Assembly (NCBI RefSeq): GCF_900168165.1
Contig: NZ_FUYV01000002.1
Location: 186,001-250,000 of the forward strand
Length of the DNA stretch: 64,000 bases
Origin: Alkalitalea saponilacus
GTDB taxonomy: Bacteria; Bacteroidota; Bacteroidia; Bacteroidales; Marinilabiliaceae
Reading direction: 5' to 3'
The position numbers were made by a program, and so were the translations under genes. Of the stretch, positions 33,401-38,429 are shown piece by piece. Position 1 is the stretch's first letter; each line of letters opens with the position of its first letter. The notes beneath the pieces are model-generated. The model did not search any database. It saw only the letters and a list, made by a program, of their open reading frames with translations, and was not told where the DNA came from.

Positions 33401-34310
33401 CGAGATTCGCATCACAAAGAGCAACTACATCGGGGGGAGTCAAGGTGATGGTGGGAAGCTGATAATCACCCACAACAACAGGAGCCGACTCAAAGGGACG
33501 ATCCCCCGTGTTTCCCTGCCATATAAACGCCTGATATTCACCAGGACCATCTACAAACACGGTCTCCGAATTGGTTTCAACCACAGTCCCATCCTTTAAC
33601 CAGCCATGATTACGAGATGCGTCATATGGTCGTACATACAAATTGAAGTCAAAAGTGCCATCACAAACTGATTTCCCACCTTCCACTCTAATTTGAAGAT
33701 CATTCTGTGAAATTTCTATGGAGTTGGTCATGGCAACACAACCATTTGGGGCAGTTACCATTGCAGATATTTCATGCACCCCTGTTGCAGGAACAGAAAA
33801 ATTAAACGATGAGGAAGTACCTGATTGTCGCAGAACCAAATCACCATCGGGCATTTCACGGGAATAAAACACCACCGGATCTCCATCTATAGGATCTACA
33901 GAAAAAGTATGTGTACCACCGGCATTGACCACATCATTGGTAGTGCTTGAAGCATTCAAGAGTTGGTACTCAGGAGCTGACCCAAGAACTTCAACAGTAA
34001 ATACATAAACTTTAGAGGGCGTTCTTCGCCAGCGGATTACATAAGTGTTACCCGAAACAAAGCCGGAAATAGTCGGACTTCGACCAAAGTCGGAAAAATC
34101 AAGTCCTCCTGTATCAACCCATGTACCTCCATCTCGTTGCCCATTGGGAACTAAACCAGCATTCATTAATTGCTCGCCCGTAATGAACCCTCCTGCACAA
34201 GCCTCATAACTAACATGAATCTCTTCCTGAGCATAAGACAATACGCTCCAACCGAAAAATGACAGGAAAACTAATAATATTTTAAAGGAAGTATTTGTAT
34301 AGCTTCTCAT
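15201..34310 (-). CDS. Giant SprB-like T9SS-secreted repeat adhesin (6,369 aa)
   Basis: One uninterrupted 19.1-kb frame. From the ATG at 34310 it starts with a signal peptide MRSYTNTSFKILLVFLSFFG...SYAQ; the frame stays open 19 codons upstream, but that adds residues before the signal. In order it has Ig-like modules (residues about 30-1560), 29 SprB-type repeats by my count (about 1560-4065), a few Ig/PKD-like modules (about 4065-4535), 19 repeats of a second type (about 4535-6120), two PKD domains (WDFDDGHSSEERNPVHVF; WNFGDGTTSTDRNPSYEY) and a T9SS type B sorting domain (PNAFRPR...EIFNRWGQKIYETN). Such proteins are exported by T9SS and act in adhesion or gliding. Its partner PorP/SprF-like gene follows by 35 bases. 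Gliding itself is not shown, since no gld genes lie in the window. Confidence 0.93.
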   Translation of the reverse strand: MRSYTNTSFKILLVFLSFFGWSVLSYAQEEIHVSYEACAGGFITGEQLMNAGLVPNGQRDGGTWVDTGGLDFSDFGRSPTISGFVSGNTYVIRWRRTPSKVYVFTVEVLGSAPEYQLLNASSTTNDVVNAGGTHTFSVDPIDGDPVVFYSREMPDGDLVLRQSGTSSSFNFSVPATGVHEISAMVTAPNGCVAMTNSIEISQNDLQIRVEGGKSVCDGTFDFNLYVRPYDASRNHGWLKDGTVVETNSETVFVDGPGEYQAFIWQGNTGDRPFESAPVVVGDYQLPTITLTPPDVVALCDANLDITGTMNGLHPEGEDVSYRWYNYGSTYATGELTGGSNTITVNDIGSYDFRIFETANPLCYRQEGPVTVLSPMATIDLISGAPCGPYDPSFIIEIIGQVGDTWEVTLSNGSDTRTLNLHDSNSDGAASGIISWGSEITENTTFTITSIVSGTTCEITDIPDAFVAEVNDYPTVFEVSGGGCSSEDISIQLSGSESDVTYDLLRGGVFVQQRSGTGSSITFNVTNAIAGTYTIRASRGDCETPMDGSVIIAARPLSDLGVSLAGTGCAASTHAITVANSQADVYYSLYRDGTEVRTPRLGNGGNLLFDGITTTGSYEVKATRGNCEVFLDNTVFIAPRPALQTIAEPRIGCEGIELFVTLGNSETGVEYSILDAGGVVIETVTGTTGVGFTFDTGLTTVGVYSIRASNTHGCFRDLGTVEVLSLPNTTYTLYTPASPACSGTTGHNISLNNGSETDVVYRLYRNSITGSPLATRTGDGNPIDFGSQSVAGTYMVTADNGGCEVKLPSELILYQQPNVYNVTPGTYCQEDDVTITLNNSQSSVTYFLFRDGVDYGSDQSGSTGNSIFFGPEKYPPGTYTIRGSAGGCFADMNGSVTVNANPVINIPGLPGSYCADAGSQTVSGSPANANGSWSVVGFSPLPNFFTDNGNGTLTFNVTNAVNNYGERSFSFVYTYTDPNGCISTVQRSSLFQEDLADVVRFSGLPGITCQDGSVINLQAYFNYTVPENIVDNAGSGFSGSGITNTGPGTADFDPVAAGNGLHTIVFDYIDPVTGCRASYSQTVQVGTTLSIEGLSSIYCVEDGVQEWYGIEEGGRLIVYAVDEFGVRTEIANRDNTTALDPLIFNPSVSGAGTYVAVYQYTDAADCVNEIEEVVVVEAELNTNFSLNPDATQFCSTINSVQLIPEQSGGYFSGGSWVSTQTFSPAIAGDGDHEITYTISTSACNSSSSLTVRVIDPYPISIDNLSDRYCENAAGPILLEVNNPGVAGATYTFTSTLNGAGRSPLYVATEGDSDGTSISAENVYFSPAYVGEGTYTITYTFDNTANDGCIAVVNRTVHVDRAPAVNFGGTADPIQYCQDAGMITLTGSFVSGGFTGSGNFAGPGVDNGILDDGLATFDPSGLTGGSHLITYTYTHINGCTTERTKTFEVLESPLVYNVTPLSSEPHAGRFCAGDAGVTIGLEDSESGITYHLILNYNLASPVETIIATGGVLEFDPVNVVGDYIVQAVSASGCSNPMNGVVEVRRNNVSASINKQNVSCTSGNDGAASVTASGGSVPYVYYLYESDGTTLIASNASGNFTNLDAGTYFVEVEDAIGCELVAPVSITINEPSLPLSVNASAQAVGCMPCTDGLDCEGSATISITGGTPFTDLTTYPNGFDIEWRDSGNNIIGTGLSIIQKPAGDYTYIVEDANGCIVSGTIEIETINPIVVNEDLSEHVDVLCHGSSTGEFLVTASGGATDAVYQFSLDGVNWQSANVGSDARRFINRPAGTYTVSVRDFNTRCVYESDPIVISEPDALTLDLVPGSRVHVDCFGNATGEFRVVAGGGSGDYEFSINNGATWVDIPLFSDLSANTYNVRVRDVEAPSCMRSLSVQITQPVPLVISDLSATHVLCHGDNNGSLSVTASGGTAPYGYVWEINDGGTWVEIGTSSVMNNRIAGTYRVTITDVNGCVIQSNEITINQPASPLDISVSVTPTACSDVDSGTATVSISGGTPNYSVFWSQGGTVIGNDENISSLAAGSYSVRVEDANGCLVEESFTIAPLTPLVIENVTVDNHVSCNGGNNGELTVTVSGGSETYRFSLDGDNWFSVASQLTDNLDGTFNYQFENLTADNYTVYVKDAANPDCQVQSPDVPVNEPAALTLLVQQKDNVTCYNGNNGIIRVEAQGGSSPYEYSIDAGTTWQPSNEFTGLSAGNHNIRVRDANLCVYQMAPVNISQPAQLQVFVEDRENASCNGIADGFIEARATGGSGNYVYSLDGTDWQPSPLFEGLSAATYQLRVHDAADDACVSALLEVIITEPTQLVVSEVIVNHQNVSCHGGNDGSFRVMGTGGSGNYEFSIDNNVWVTNNTAYYSFSNLEAGGYTVYIREQGNTDCFAVIADAIEITEPAQSIQITNAILANVACYGESTGSITITVVGGNDTQPYNYVWERQLSGGGWTLLGAANDGTTASPQNLRAGTYRVLVTDSEGCSVTAPYEITEPTSPLNVTMTSVQHVTTNGGNNGALSISITGGTGGYTIFWSGVDADGDPIAGLPTNQTDLSGLTAGVYTATVFDDNDCTSTIVVEILEPGHPLQLILEDSSNPLCFGENTGTIELRATGGTFPYTVTLTRSSGDNVPAFSVSGNYYTYTGLSAGFYNAVVEDDNGETFSIPNIEITQPAQLVLNIESTVDATCFGSSDGRLSFSATGGSPGYSYTLWPDNGASRTRNVADNAAQLYDDLLADRYRLMVQDANGCASPVEEIFISQPDEISITGTPNNISCFGADDGSITINVTGGRGNVAYNYNWYELSDPSVTISTERNLENAAAGNYVLEITEQAGTGCSAVSDVFTITEPSEMVVSVNAFDVNTCTGDNSGRLVVSVTGGTAPYLIDYGTGTANGSGPLFNIENLIAGDYTVRVIDNDGAGCEIVVPDNVIGEPAAPISLVSLDFGIDCDAAQSTSGFVTFEVTGGLPGGDYEAVLRNLTNPAQPPIGLTILDGDTQPVTISNLRAARYELTITNRNVATTAACPAIVETFELTHLVVSGNVTNATCAGANNGAIDVNIEGGSGTYTYAWTKVGEPTFSSTEQDLSGLSAGSYIVEVTDVIRACTVTETFVVQDGKTLVIEASVSPVSCNGGNNGAILVNNVPGAAPPVQFYWNGEAGTDTRTGLTAGVYELRVVDGEGCEVIRSFTVPEPPAVTYVLATILDDCEPYSRSIEIESLTGGVSPYNITWSGPGAFTVDAGNQSISGITKAGTYKALVRDSRGCETERTIMVPGRMELSANVTHISCNGGNNGMIDLVVSGGSGNYQYAWTKVGNGFTANTQDIDGLEAGTYTVVVTDINQTCVVSGDSYTEELEVTLNEPAPIAINFTKQHLDCAGDANGIIDITEITGGTGSYTLTWAPASAPGIVQGQRIQRDLEGGEYTVTIRDENNCVLVHSFEIIEPAPLNFTLEINDTDCDGNNRIAIVDPVGGSGSYTYVWAGPEIPAGFNGLEQTDLPGGEYTITMIDNGVGNCAIEKSLILTRPLQVEAAVTNASCPGVHNGAISLNISHGVAPYTFNWETISGTAVNASDMNQSGLRAGLYRVTVTDARGCDFLIDNIEVEFINQLDIGLSVVNVTCHGDSNGRIEATVFGGTGEYQFSLDGAGWTAVPALTHIFDDLTSGSYTVFVRDVNLSGCYTTKTVDVLQPSAPINAVATITDVLCKGEFTGEIDIEVTGGTAPYTYQWTTTTGGGLVNTAQDQEGLSAGSYHLRVEDSEGCVANFGPFEVTEPELALNIEIVDVVNVAINGNATGAIEVITTGGSFGYTYVWEIYDEDSDVWNEVVGETTHRIENRVAGLYRVTVTDGNGCEATLQQRITEPDTPLTIDTQVDDIGPCHGAANGSIEIVVSGGNPKMDGGQPGYDIVVIGPGTNTTHYGTTLTLNNLQAGIYQITATDALGIVEETDVTIDEPDEFIVNVEVIDDVTCYAGSDGSIRVEVSGGSPNTAPGRYRIRLSGNGISRTEIVEEQFLFENLIAGPYQVTVWDDFSGDGNFNTNYDCTKTFNNIVVTQPEAHAVLTVMPGSNSICEGNIPQLQVIVSNWDVVTTPLELTLNDGTVVTVNQTPMVFDAGETPPVGINEYSIASLINPATTCSAGTFTGNPVVVVNPLPTAYISGDKRICFGSSDSLKVELTGTPPWNITYSNGIESFEINGITESTYTIENVAPAVTSTYTILEVTDYHCTNSGDGSAIITVDQPTTVEFVPVDYGEICIEESIELQVLFNPANTGSWRLRYWEIDPTGTLDPIRRDLTVTRDQLVDDTLKIGVVPRSTARFEIGYVFDTHDFLYIPGCPGIVLGEPANVIVRQRPVVPDSIVGEAVVCQGSEYVFSVPAVLHADGYEWTVPTNAEILSGENTREILVHFTDSAQSGYITVRAVNSCGGETQRHYVTVDPLPLQTAAIIGLVDICQGSSEVVFSTNEVIHATSYNWDIPVGFTIVGSQTGSTIRITPDPDLAVFTGQISVTPANDCGESVHTATHTFHVRPLPTVNAGADQHICLATHTLNADELQPGESGLWTVVPGSMPVTINDPTEHNSEISNVLPENNTILRWTVTSEFGCSASDDVTIRNNQLSVYAYTDKLIVCDGSANLYGREVPDYPNTSGVWSVVEPVGSTAAFANAASYETTVSNLAPDRNVLRWTITQNGCDSYADVVIMNHRPDDAIINGAKTINRCDQDVITLEAEEVTNGDGRWSIIKGFTTITPNPESSTITVSNFSEGEIVLRWTVTNKGCSDYDEVTIRNNKVLVNAGPPQEVCENEVFLAGTEVPAGADESGWEFIEGIGTFNNGNIHNPHITDLGLGENILEWRILKNGCISTDSVIITNNSPATATVGSTQTKCDFKTELIGNDPDGQGTGRWSIVKGSGIIGNYENPVTGVTNLGYGENIFRWTITNGACSTFADLVVNNLHVDVDAGKDFPTCTRAVTMNGSPVPSGMTGSWQTAFGSGGATIPLDERGKHNATISVDLGRTELIWTITNGTCVSRDTVIVTNNMPDPVNAGPYREINDVTHKLEALEPDQGTGRWQLISGGGSILEPTLFNATVTNLRRGENVFRWTVTHGDCSVSDEVTILNGQVTEANAGLNREVCTNSTTLNANDPDVAIGTWSVVSGTANFDEPNNPRTRVTNLSPGPNELRWTIQYSNTSSYSEVIITNNQPGEPIARFDFNGLIMDNAICGDSVTLIGNNSGLNIGIDMGTPKWVQVQGGGEIDDDEDYSTYVTGLTRGINEFVYSLTKGNCPPRETRITIINGTPSTPNAGGPYAPTCTGSVQLRPQPILPNHGVATWRAITPGEITFNDNRVHNLSQGENVLVYEIATDYCTLTDTATLINNQVLPAYAGPPTYRQCSDEYEMKAWPAGSAGSGQATGTWSRISGGGVIDEPNNPNTMIEGLALGANRFRWTVSYESCSDYDEVIIYNDHIEAEILLDDYTHCADTLGVSARAPMAGSGTWGIAQGRGNFDNNHSANTVVRNLQRGENVITWTVNHRNCSHTDELTITNNMATQAFAGEDDAFCVENATLTGNVKRDVETSVWTLIDGSGLINSPDNSAVTTVSGLGFGENIFRYTIRHQDCISYDEVTIENNHIAANAGPDRTYCSNEAVLAGSNPGLGVGTWSVPGGLGAAVFDNPNSPTTRVTNLGKGSNTLRWTVRYKGCTHSDDVIITNNLPITPNAGNTQILCRDNTTLEASPLGAGEQGEWVVLTGSADFANENLHNTQVTNLGKGDNILRWTIWRVEGCALSEEVLIRNNDPYEPNAGSDYEEVCERTFTLKADAPEFGTGSWSFVQGGGNLSDPYNPRATITNLDHGTNILRWTVEQGNCARSATITIENNTPNRANAGPDIEDCKDSHVLDANVPLHGATGRWERMSGYGEFDNENDPKTTVRNLEFGMNQFRWIIEKGNCFSSDVITVFNMVPDRADAGSDRIGICENYLTLNANNPESGTGQWTVVKGKGTFDNPDQYNSVVRNVGFGENIYRWSISYGSCSTEDEMTVVSHKTNAYAGEDQVVYEPRALLNANNAGDLNARWIIVGTSTAEFEDETFFNTNVYNLSDGINTFRWEVEVEGCIASDQVSIDYRVVPDAGFITDVDSGCFPLRVLFTNYSVGGSDYIWDFDDGHSSEERNPVHVFESPGVYNVRLIAPGPDGRDGEYFKEIVVHDHPVADFTVNPQVVYLPGEKARFYDLSIDAISWLWNFGDGTTSTDRNPSYEYRDEGVYDVSLTVTNDRGCENTFTQSGIITAYQQGFVRFPNAFRPRPDGASGGIDPSAEYVVVFKPAYKDVDEFKLEIFNRWGQKIYETNDIDQGWDGMHDGRLAPQAVYVYQVSGRYISGREFRKTGSVLLVR
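16000..20760 (-). repeat. Array of 19 W/RWTV-type repeats inside the giant gene
   Basis: Nineteen consecutive units of about 75-95 residues. The shared pattern is NAG at the start, one cysteine, a leucine strand, G-x-W-S/T-V-x-x-G, a short N-P/T-x-V-x-N-L segment, G-x-N-x-L/F-R-W-T-V, another cysteine and a closing T-I-x-N-N. The units have diverged strongly and are not nucleotide-identical copies. Boundaries are approximate. Confidence 0.8.
22170..29690 (-). repeat. Array of 29 SprB-type repeats inside the giant gene
   Basis: Consecutive units of about 75-90 residues recognised by x-V-x-C-x-G-x-x-N/D-G-x-I-x-V-x-x-x-G-G, a Y-x-W or Y-x-F-S strand, A-G-x-Y-x-V-x-V-x-D-x-x-G-C and I-x-x-P. 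This is the SprB repeat found in the Flavobacterium gliding adhesin. The count was made by eye from the translation; boundaries are approximate. Confidence 0.85.
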
Positions 34311-34862
34311 AATAGAATTCAAATAATTTGCACACGCAAAAACAACATTGTTTCTAAAAATAATCAAACAACGTTAAATATCAACAACATTCGCTACCAT
34401 TCATACGCAAATCTAGCAAAAAAAGTTAGGCAAAACCCTTAAAAAACAATGTTAAAATAAGATTGACGAGGAAATTGACAAGGAAGATCAAGACAATCAG
34501 CAGGAAACTAATGGAAGAAAAAACGAATTTAATAGAAGAAAGACACCGATTCGTCAAAAGTACGACTATCATGACTTACAATATCGTCAAAGGTATATAA
34601 AAACCATTCGTCGCCATCTGTATCGGCAATACAAATTCATGTTAACATTTATAACTATCCCCGTACACTCTGGAATATCGTCATACACGAACAGATTAAC
34701 ATCAAAAAACATAGGAAAGCTAGATTAGAAAGCATTCTCAGGGATAATCCATCTACCTGTGGGACAGCTCCAAAACAGGTTAAATCCAAAGTTCAATTGA
34801 TTACTACTGAAAAGCTCTCTGATAATTTTCAGCTAGTAACTGACAAATGAAAATTTACTCAT
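34311..34862. other. 552-base gene-poor gap upstream of the giant gene
   Basis: It holds no convincing gene. Near the giant gene's start, TTTG-N20-TGTTTTTG on the minus strand is a possible promoter with one mismatch in the -7 box. On the plus strand, overlapping open frames without starts run through about 34455-34850. The last (ending LVTDK, TGA at 34848-34850) has coding-like composition, so a decayed gene is possible but unproven. Confidence 0.4.
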
Positions 34863-35369
34863 CTACCTTGAATAGTGAATAATCTGACGACTTAATGTAA
34901 GGTTTCGCTCTTCGGCTCTTCTCTCGCTTAACCGATAGCGCATTCTTTCGTTGTCGACATATAGGTTGATAACAGCCTCGTTAGGAGTAAAATCCTGGGC
35001 TTCGGTTATGATTAAAACCGGGACTCCCAAAAGCATATTTGAAGCACGCCGTAAAAATGAGAGCTGGCTATTGGGCACAAATAAGATGTGACAAGCAGTG
35101 AGTTTGTCAAGACTTTCAAATTCAATAATCTCAATTGGTTTACCAGCAACATTTCGCTCATGTGCACTTTCCAGCAACTCCTTTGTTATTGGCTGATCTT
35201 TTCCAAGAACTCCAATTCTAAACGTTAATTGGCGTTCCAGTCCTGGCCATTGCACCAATCTGGTGAAATTATATATAAATTGAACCTGAAACCTTTCTAT
35301 TTGAGCTCCAGACTCTTGCGGCACCATAAAAAACATAATGGTACTCAACAGAATCATATATCGCTTCAT
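34863..35369 (-). CDS. YfiR-family (DUF4154-like) periplasmic protein
   Basis: A 168-residue secreted protein with signal peptide MKRYMILLSTIMFFMVPQESGAQ. The mature part follows the YfiR plan: VQFIYNFTRLVQWPG, RIGVLGKDQP, a CHILFVPNSQLSFLRRA strand-helix, VLIITEAQDF, and a C-terminal RLSERRAEERNLTLSRQI where YfiR proteins have an AA-x-x-x-x-L-x-I-S-x-x-L motif. In Pseudomonas YfiR represses the diguanylate cyclase YfiN in the periplasm. Here no cyclase is adjacent, so the partner is unknown. The ATG at 35369 is chosen over an upstream TTG (35411) because the signal begins there. Confidence 0.75.
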   Translation of the reverse strand: MKRYMILLSTIMFFMVPQESGAQIERFQVQFIYNFTRLVQWPGLERQLTFRIGVLGKDQPITKELLESAHERNVAGKPIEIIEFESLDKLTACHILFVPNSQLSFLRRASNMLLGVPVLIITEAQDFTPNEAVINLYVDNERMRYRLSERRAEERNLTLSRQIIHYSR

Positions 35370-35614
35370 AACTGACAGATTTGGTATATATGCCAACCTA
35401 ACATAGGACAAATAAATTCTTTCATTTTACACTGCAATTCCCATACCATATTTGGATATTGGGGAAAACACACAGTTATAACAAATATAATAAGCCTAAC
35501 GATATTTATACACCTTTTTGTATAAAATGTTTTAACAACAGGTTGTGCTTGTTAAAAGCATTGACATATTTACGCCACGAAAACAGAGACATGTTAATGA
35601 ATTAAACGGATAGA

Positions 35615-35669
35615 AACAGAGCATAAAAACTAAGTTCCGTATGACGGAACTTAGTTTTTATGCTCTGTT
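35615..35669 (-). terminator. Perfect 26-bp hairpin after the response-regulator gene
   Basis: Bases 35615-35640 and 35644-35669 are exact reverse complements around a 3-base loop (ATG). The stem includes GCATAAAAACTAAGTTCCGT and T5/A5 stretches. It begins 22 bases after the stop at 35691. The position fits transcript termination, but the arm length and perfection are unusual for a simple terminator. Confidence 0.7.
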
Positions 35670-35690
35670 AAACTCGTGCTGATGATAAAA

Positions 35691-36374
35691 CTACATCACC
35701 AACTTATATCCTTTTCCGTGAACATTAAGTATTTCAACGGCAGGTTCATCCTTAAGATGCTTACGCAGTTTTGTAATATAAACATCCATGCTTCTTGCAT
35801 TAAAATAATTATCGTCAACCCAAATGGTTTTAAGTGCAAAATTACGTTCCAATACTTTATTGGCATTGTTGCATAAAAGCTTCAGCAATTCAGACTCTTT
35901 GGTAGTAAGCTTCACGACCTTCTCACCATCAATAAGTTGTTGCTTTTGGGTATCGAATTTGTATTTTCCAATCTGGAAAACATCCTGACTGGCCAAAGTG
36001 CCTTTGGTGCGTCGAAGAATCGCCTCAATACGGAAAAGAAGCTCTTCCATACTGAAAGGTTTGGTTAAATAATCGTCGGCACCAATTTTGAAACCCTGAA
36101 AAATATCTTCTTTCATGGATTTGGCGGTCAGAAAAATGATGGGTACTTCGGTATTCACCATTCTGATTTCTTTTGCCAGGGTAAACCCATCTTTTTTAGG
36201 CATCATGACATCAAATACGCATACATCGTATTTTTTGCTCATGAATGCCTCATAACCCGCTTCTCCATCGGGCAATAAATCGGTTTCGTAACCTTTGGCT
36301 ACTAAATATTCCCGGAGTAACATCCCCAGGTTTTCATCGTCTTCGGTCAGGAGAATTTTATATTCTTTTTCCAT
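35691..36374 (-). CDS. rprY: OmpR-family response regulator, RprY-like
   Basis: A 227-residue regulator: receiver domain (about 5-120) with acidic pocket EDD at 11-13, phosphorylation site D55 (VFDVMMPKKDG) and the conserved lysine in YLTKPF, then a winged-helix DNA-binding domain (about 130-227) with LTTKESELLKLLCNNANKVLER and SMDVYITKLRKHLKDEP...VHGKGYKL. It resembles RprY of Bacteroides. Its ATG lies inside the 3' end of the kinase gene (28-base overlap), so the two are translationally coupled. RprY of Porphyromonas has, from memory, been linked to the nqr promoter; whether that holds here is inference. Confidence 0.88.
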   Translation of the reverse strand: MEKEYKILLTEDDENLGMLLREYLVAKGYETDLLPDGEAGYEAFMSKKYDVCVFDVMMPKKDGFTLAKEIRMVNTEVPIIFLTAKSMKEDIFQGFKIGADDYLTKPFSMEELLFRIEAILRRTKGTLASQDVFQIGKYKFDTQKQQLIDGEKVVKLTTKESELLKLLCNNANKVLERNFALKTIWVDDNYFNARSMDVYITKLRKHLKDEPAVEILNVHGKGYKLVM

Positions 36375-37948
36375 TCCTTGTTGCTTTTAAGGGGTAAAAA
36401 TATTTCGAATTTAGTTCCTACATTTAATTCACTTTCAACTTTAATTTCAGCGCCATGGTCCTCCACAATCTTCTTCACATAGGCCAATCCTAGCCCAAAC
36501 CCCTTCACATTATGAACATTACCGGTAGGCACCCGATAGAATTTTTCAAAAATTCTTTTTAAATTATCCTTAGATATTCCAAGACCATTGTCCTCGATAT
36601 TTATTACAATCCCAGTTGGTCTGTTCCATGTTTTAACGTAGAACACCGGCTTACCTCTCCTATATTTCAGGGCATTATCCAGCAAGTTAAAAATAACATT
36701 TGTAAAATGCACCTGATCAACATGGGCATGAGGATTTTTGGCCTCTAACTTCTCAATAATTTTGCCGTTCTGCGACTCTACTTTAATGCGAAAAGTGTTT
36801 ACCACGCCGTGAACCAGATCATTGATATTGGTTTTTTGCGTCTTCAAACTGGCTTTTCCTTTATCAAAGATAGCCATTTGCAGGACTTTTTCAACCTGAA
36901 ATGAAAGTCTTTTACTCTCATCCTGTATAACACCTGATATATGTTGCAGTGTTGACGGGGTTTTCGTGACTGCTCCATCCTTTAACATTTGTGATGCCAG
37001 AGAGATGGTTGATATGGGTGTTTTAAACTCATGAGTCATATTGTTGATGAAATCATTCTTGATTTCATCCAAACGTTTTTGTTTAACAATAATAACCAAA
37101 GTTAATATAGATGTCAAGATCATTACGATGGTAAATATAACAGTTGGCAAAACCATTCCCATCGATTCCATGATAAAGTTAGGTTTTTTTGGGAAATAAA
37201 CCATCATATAATTGGCTCTTGGATGCACATCGTTTGGAAAAAGTTGCTTTTGATAGGTTTGTCCGGCCTCTTCTCTATCATAACGGGCGGTAGAAACAAC
37301 AAGGTTTCCACGCGAATCATACACCCCAAACTCGAAGGGCACAGAAATTCCCCTCTCTTCAAAAGCCTGAACCAGATAAACATCTGTCATCTCACGGGAA
37401 ATTCGCTCTTTTAATGGTCTGTCAGAAGTAAAGATATCTTTTAACAAGCGCGCCCGCTGTTCTTCAATTCGATTCTGCAGCTGCGATTTTAAATGATTCA
37501 GCGCATGCGAAAGTGGATCAATCCTGTCCTGTGGGTTGTAAACCACAGGGGTATGCTCCTGATAACTATAAATGAGAGAATCTTTTTGATAGGTAGATAA
37601 ACGTGTGCTCAAATGGTCGCCCTGTATGGTAAGATCTAAAGATATACCATATTGGTGCATACTCTCATCCAATAAACTCTGGTTCTGCCCTGAAAAGTAT
37701 TTGGTTTCACGCCGTAAACCTGATGGAATAGTTAAAGATGGATTCAGATCAAGCTGTGCACCAAGCATCGAAGTTTCATTTATTTCCAAACGGTATACAA
37801 CCTGATCCATCGATTGACGAACCAGTTGGTCAAAATGATCTTCTTTGATACGGGTGGCATTTTTTATCCATAACGTCTGCATGTAAATTAAACCAACAAG
37901 CGTTATGGCAATAACCACCACAAGGATTTGGATAAACCTTCTACTCAT
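36347..37948 (-). CDS. rprX: Membrane sensor histidine kinase, RprX-like
   Basis: A 533-residue kinase: membrane helix (about 6-26), a periplasmic sensor region of about 240 residues, a second helix (about 266-290), then HisKA with the phosphorylated H306 in NNMTHEFKTPIS, the N box NVIFNLLDNALKYRRGKP, G1 NIEDNGLGISKDNLKRIFEKFYR and G2 GFGLGLAYVKKIVEDHGAEI. There is no HAMP or PAS domain. It phosphorylates the overlapping downstream regulator. RprX of Bacteroides is the closest named family. The sensed signal is unknown. Confidence 0.88.
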   Translation of the reverse strand: MSRRFIQILVVVIAITLVGLIYMQTLWIKNATRIKEDHFDQLVRQSMDQVVYRLEINETSMLGAQLDLNPSLTIPSGLRRETKYFSGQNQSLLDESMHQYGISLDLTIQGDHLSTRLSTYQKDSLIYSYQEHTPVVYNPQDRIDPLSHALNHLKSQLQNRIEEQRARLLKDIFTSDRPLKERISREMTDVYLVQAFEERGISVPFEFGVYDSRGNLVVSTARYDREEAGQTYQKQLFPNDVHPRANYMMVYFPKKPNFIMESMGMVLPTVIFTIVMILTSILTLVIIVKQKRLDEIKNDFINNMTHEFKTPISTISLASQMLKDGAVTKTPSTLQHISGVIQDESKRLSFQVEKVLQMAIFDKGKASLKTQKTNINDLVHGVVNTFRIKVESQNGKIIEKLEAKNPHAHVDQVHFTNVIFNLLDNALKYRRGKPVFYVKTWNRPTGIVINIEDNGLGISKDNLKRIFEKFYRVPTGNVHNVKGFGLGLAYVKKIVEDHGAEIKVESELNVGTKFEIFLPLKSNKEWKKNIKFS

Positions 37949-38142
37949 ATTGACAAAAATAACGGCTTACAGCAAACTAGCACCTTGTTTAACATTAATT
38001 AACTTGATATTTCATGAGGTTCTAAAGATGTTTCAGCAAGATTATTGAAAACAGCCGACTTCAGAACAGCTTAAACGGTTAGTTAATAGTATCTTTTTAA
38101 TCTTTTTAGTGCAAAAATTAAATAAAAATAGCTGCACAATAC

Positions 38143-38195
38143 TAATGATAGATCGTTAGACTTTTCCCGAGAGATTAGAAATTAGAAATTAGAAA
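38143..38195 (+). repeat. Dispersed TAGATCGTTAGA-type intergenic repeat, copy A
   Basis: Contains TAGATCGTTAGACTTTT followed by tandem ATTAGAA units. Related copies lie at 48738-48785 and, inverted, at 51664-51706. It lies in the 377-base gap between rprX and the next repeat, in which I see no gene. Confidence 0.6.
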
Positions 38196-38326
38196 GAAGC
38201 ATCTTTTTAATTTTAAGCAATTTACAAACCTAACAGTTAATTCCCTATCCACTTGGTAATCAATCAAACAAATAAGATTAATGAACTATTATACTAATAG
38301 ACCTTAAGTGCAAAATTTCATCCGTA

Positions 38327-38429
38327 AATAATTAGTTTAAGTTATTGGCCGAATGGAACTTCCATGAGTTGTTGTTTTCATATACTTGTTGTGAGTTACT
38401 CACTCATGGGCGTTTCATCAGGAAGTTAA
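38327..38429 (+). repeat. Intergenic structured repeat, copy 3 (with a 21-codon ORF)
   Basis: Same element as at 9272-9374, opening with the identical AATAATTAGTTTAA and carrying arms AACTTCCATGAG and CTCATGGGCGTT and the GTGAG-TTA-CTCAC stem. ORF ATG 38364 to TAA 38429 encodes 21 residues with the core LVVSYSLMGVS. It abuts and overlaps the end of rnc by 12 bases in antisense. Confidence 0.75.

Noticed and set aside
15201-34310. Possible CRISPR array or nucleotide satellite
   Set aside because: The periodicity is at protein level, units are 225-285 bases and strongly diverged, and there are no short identical repeats with unique spacers.
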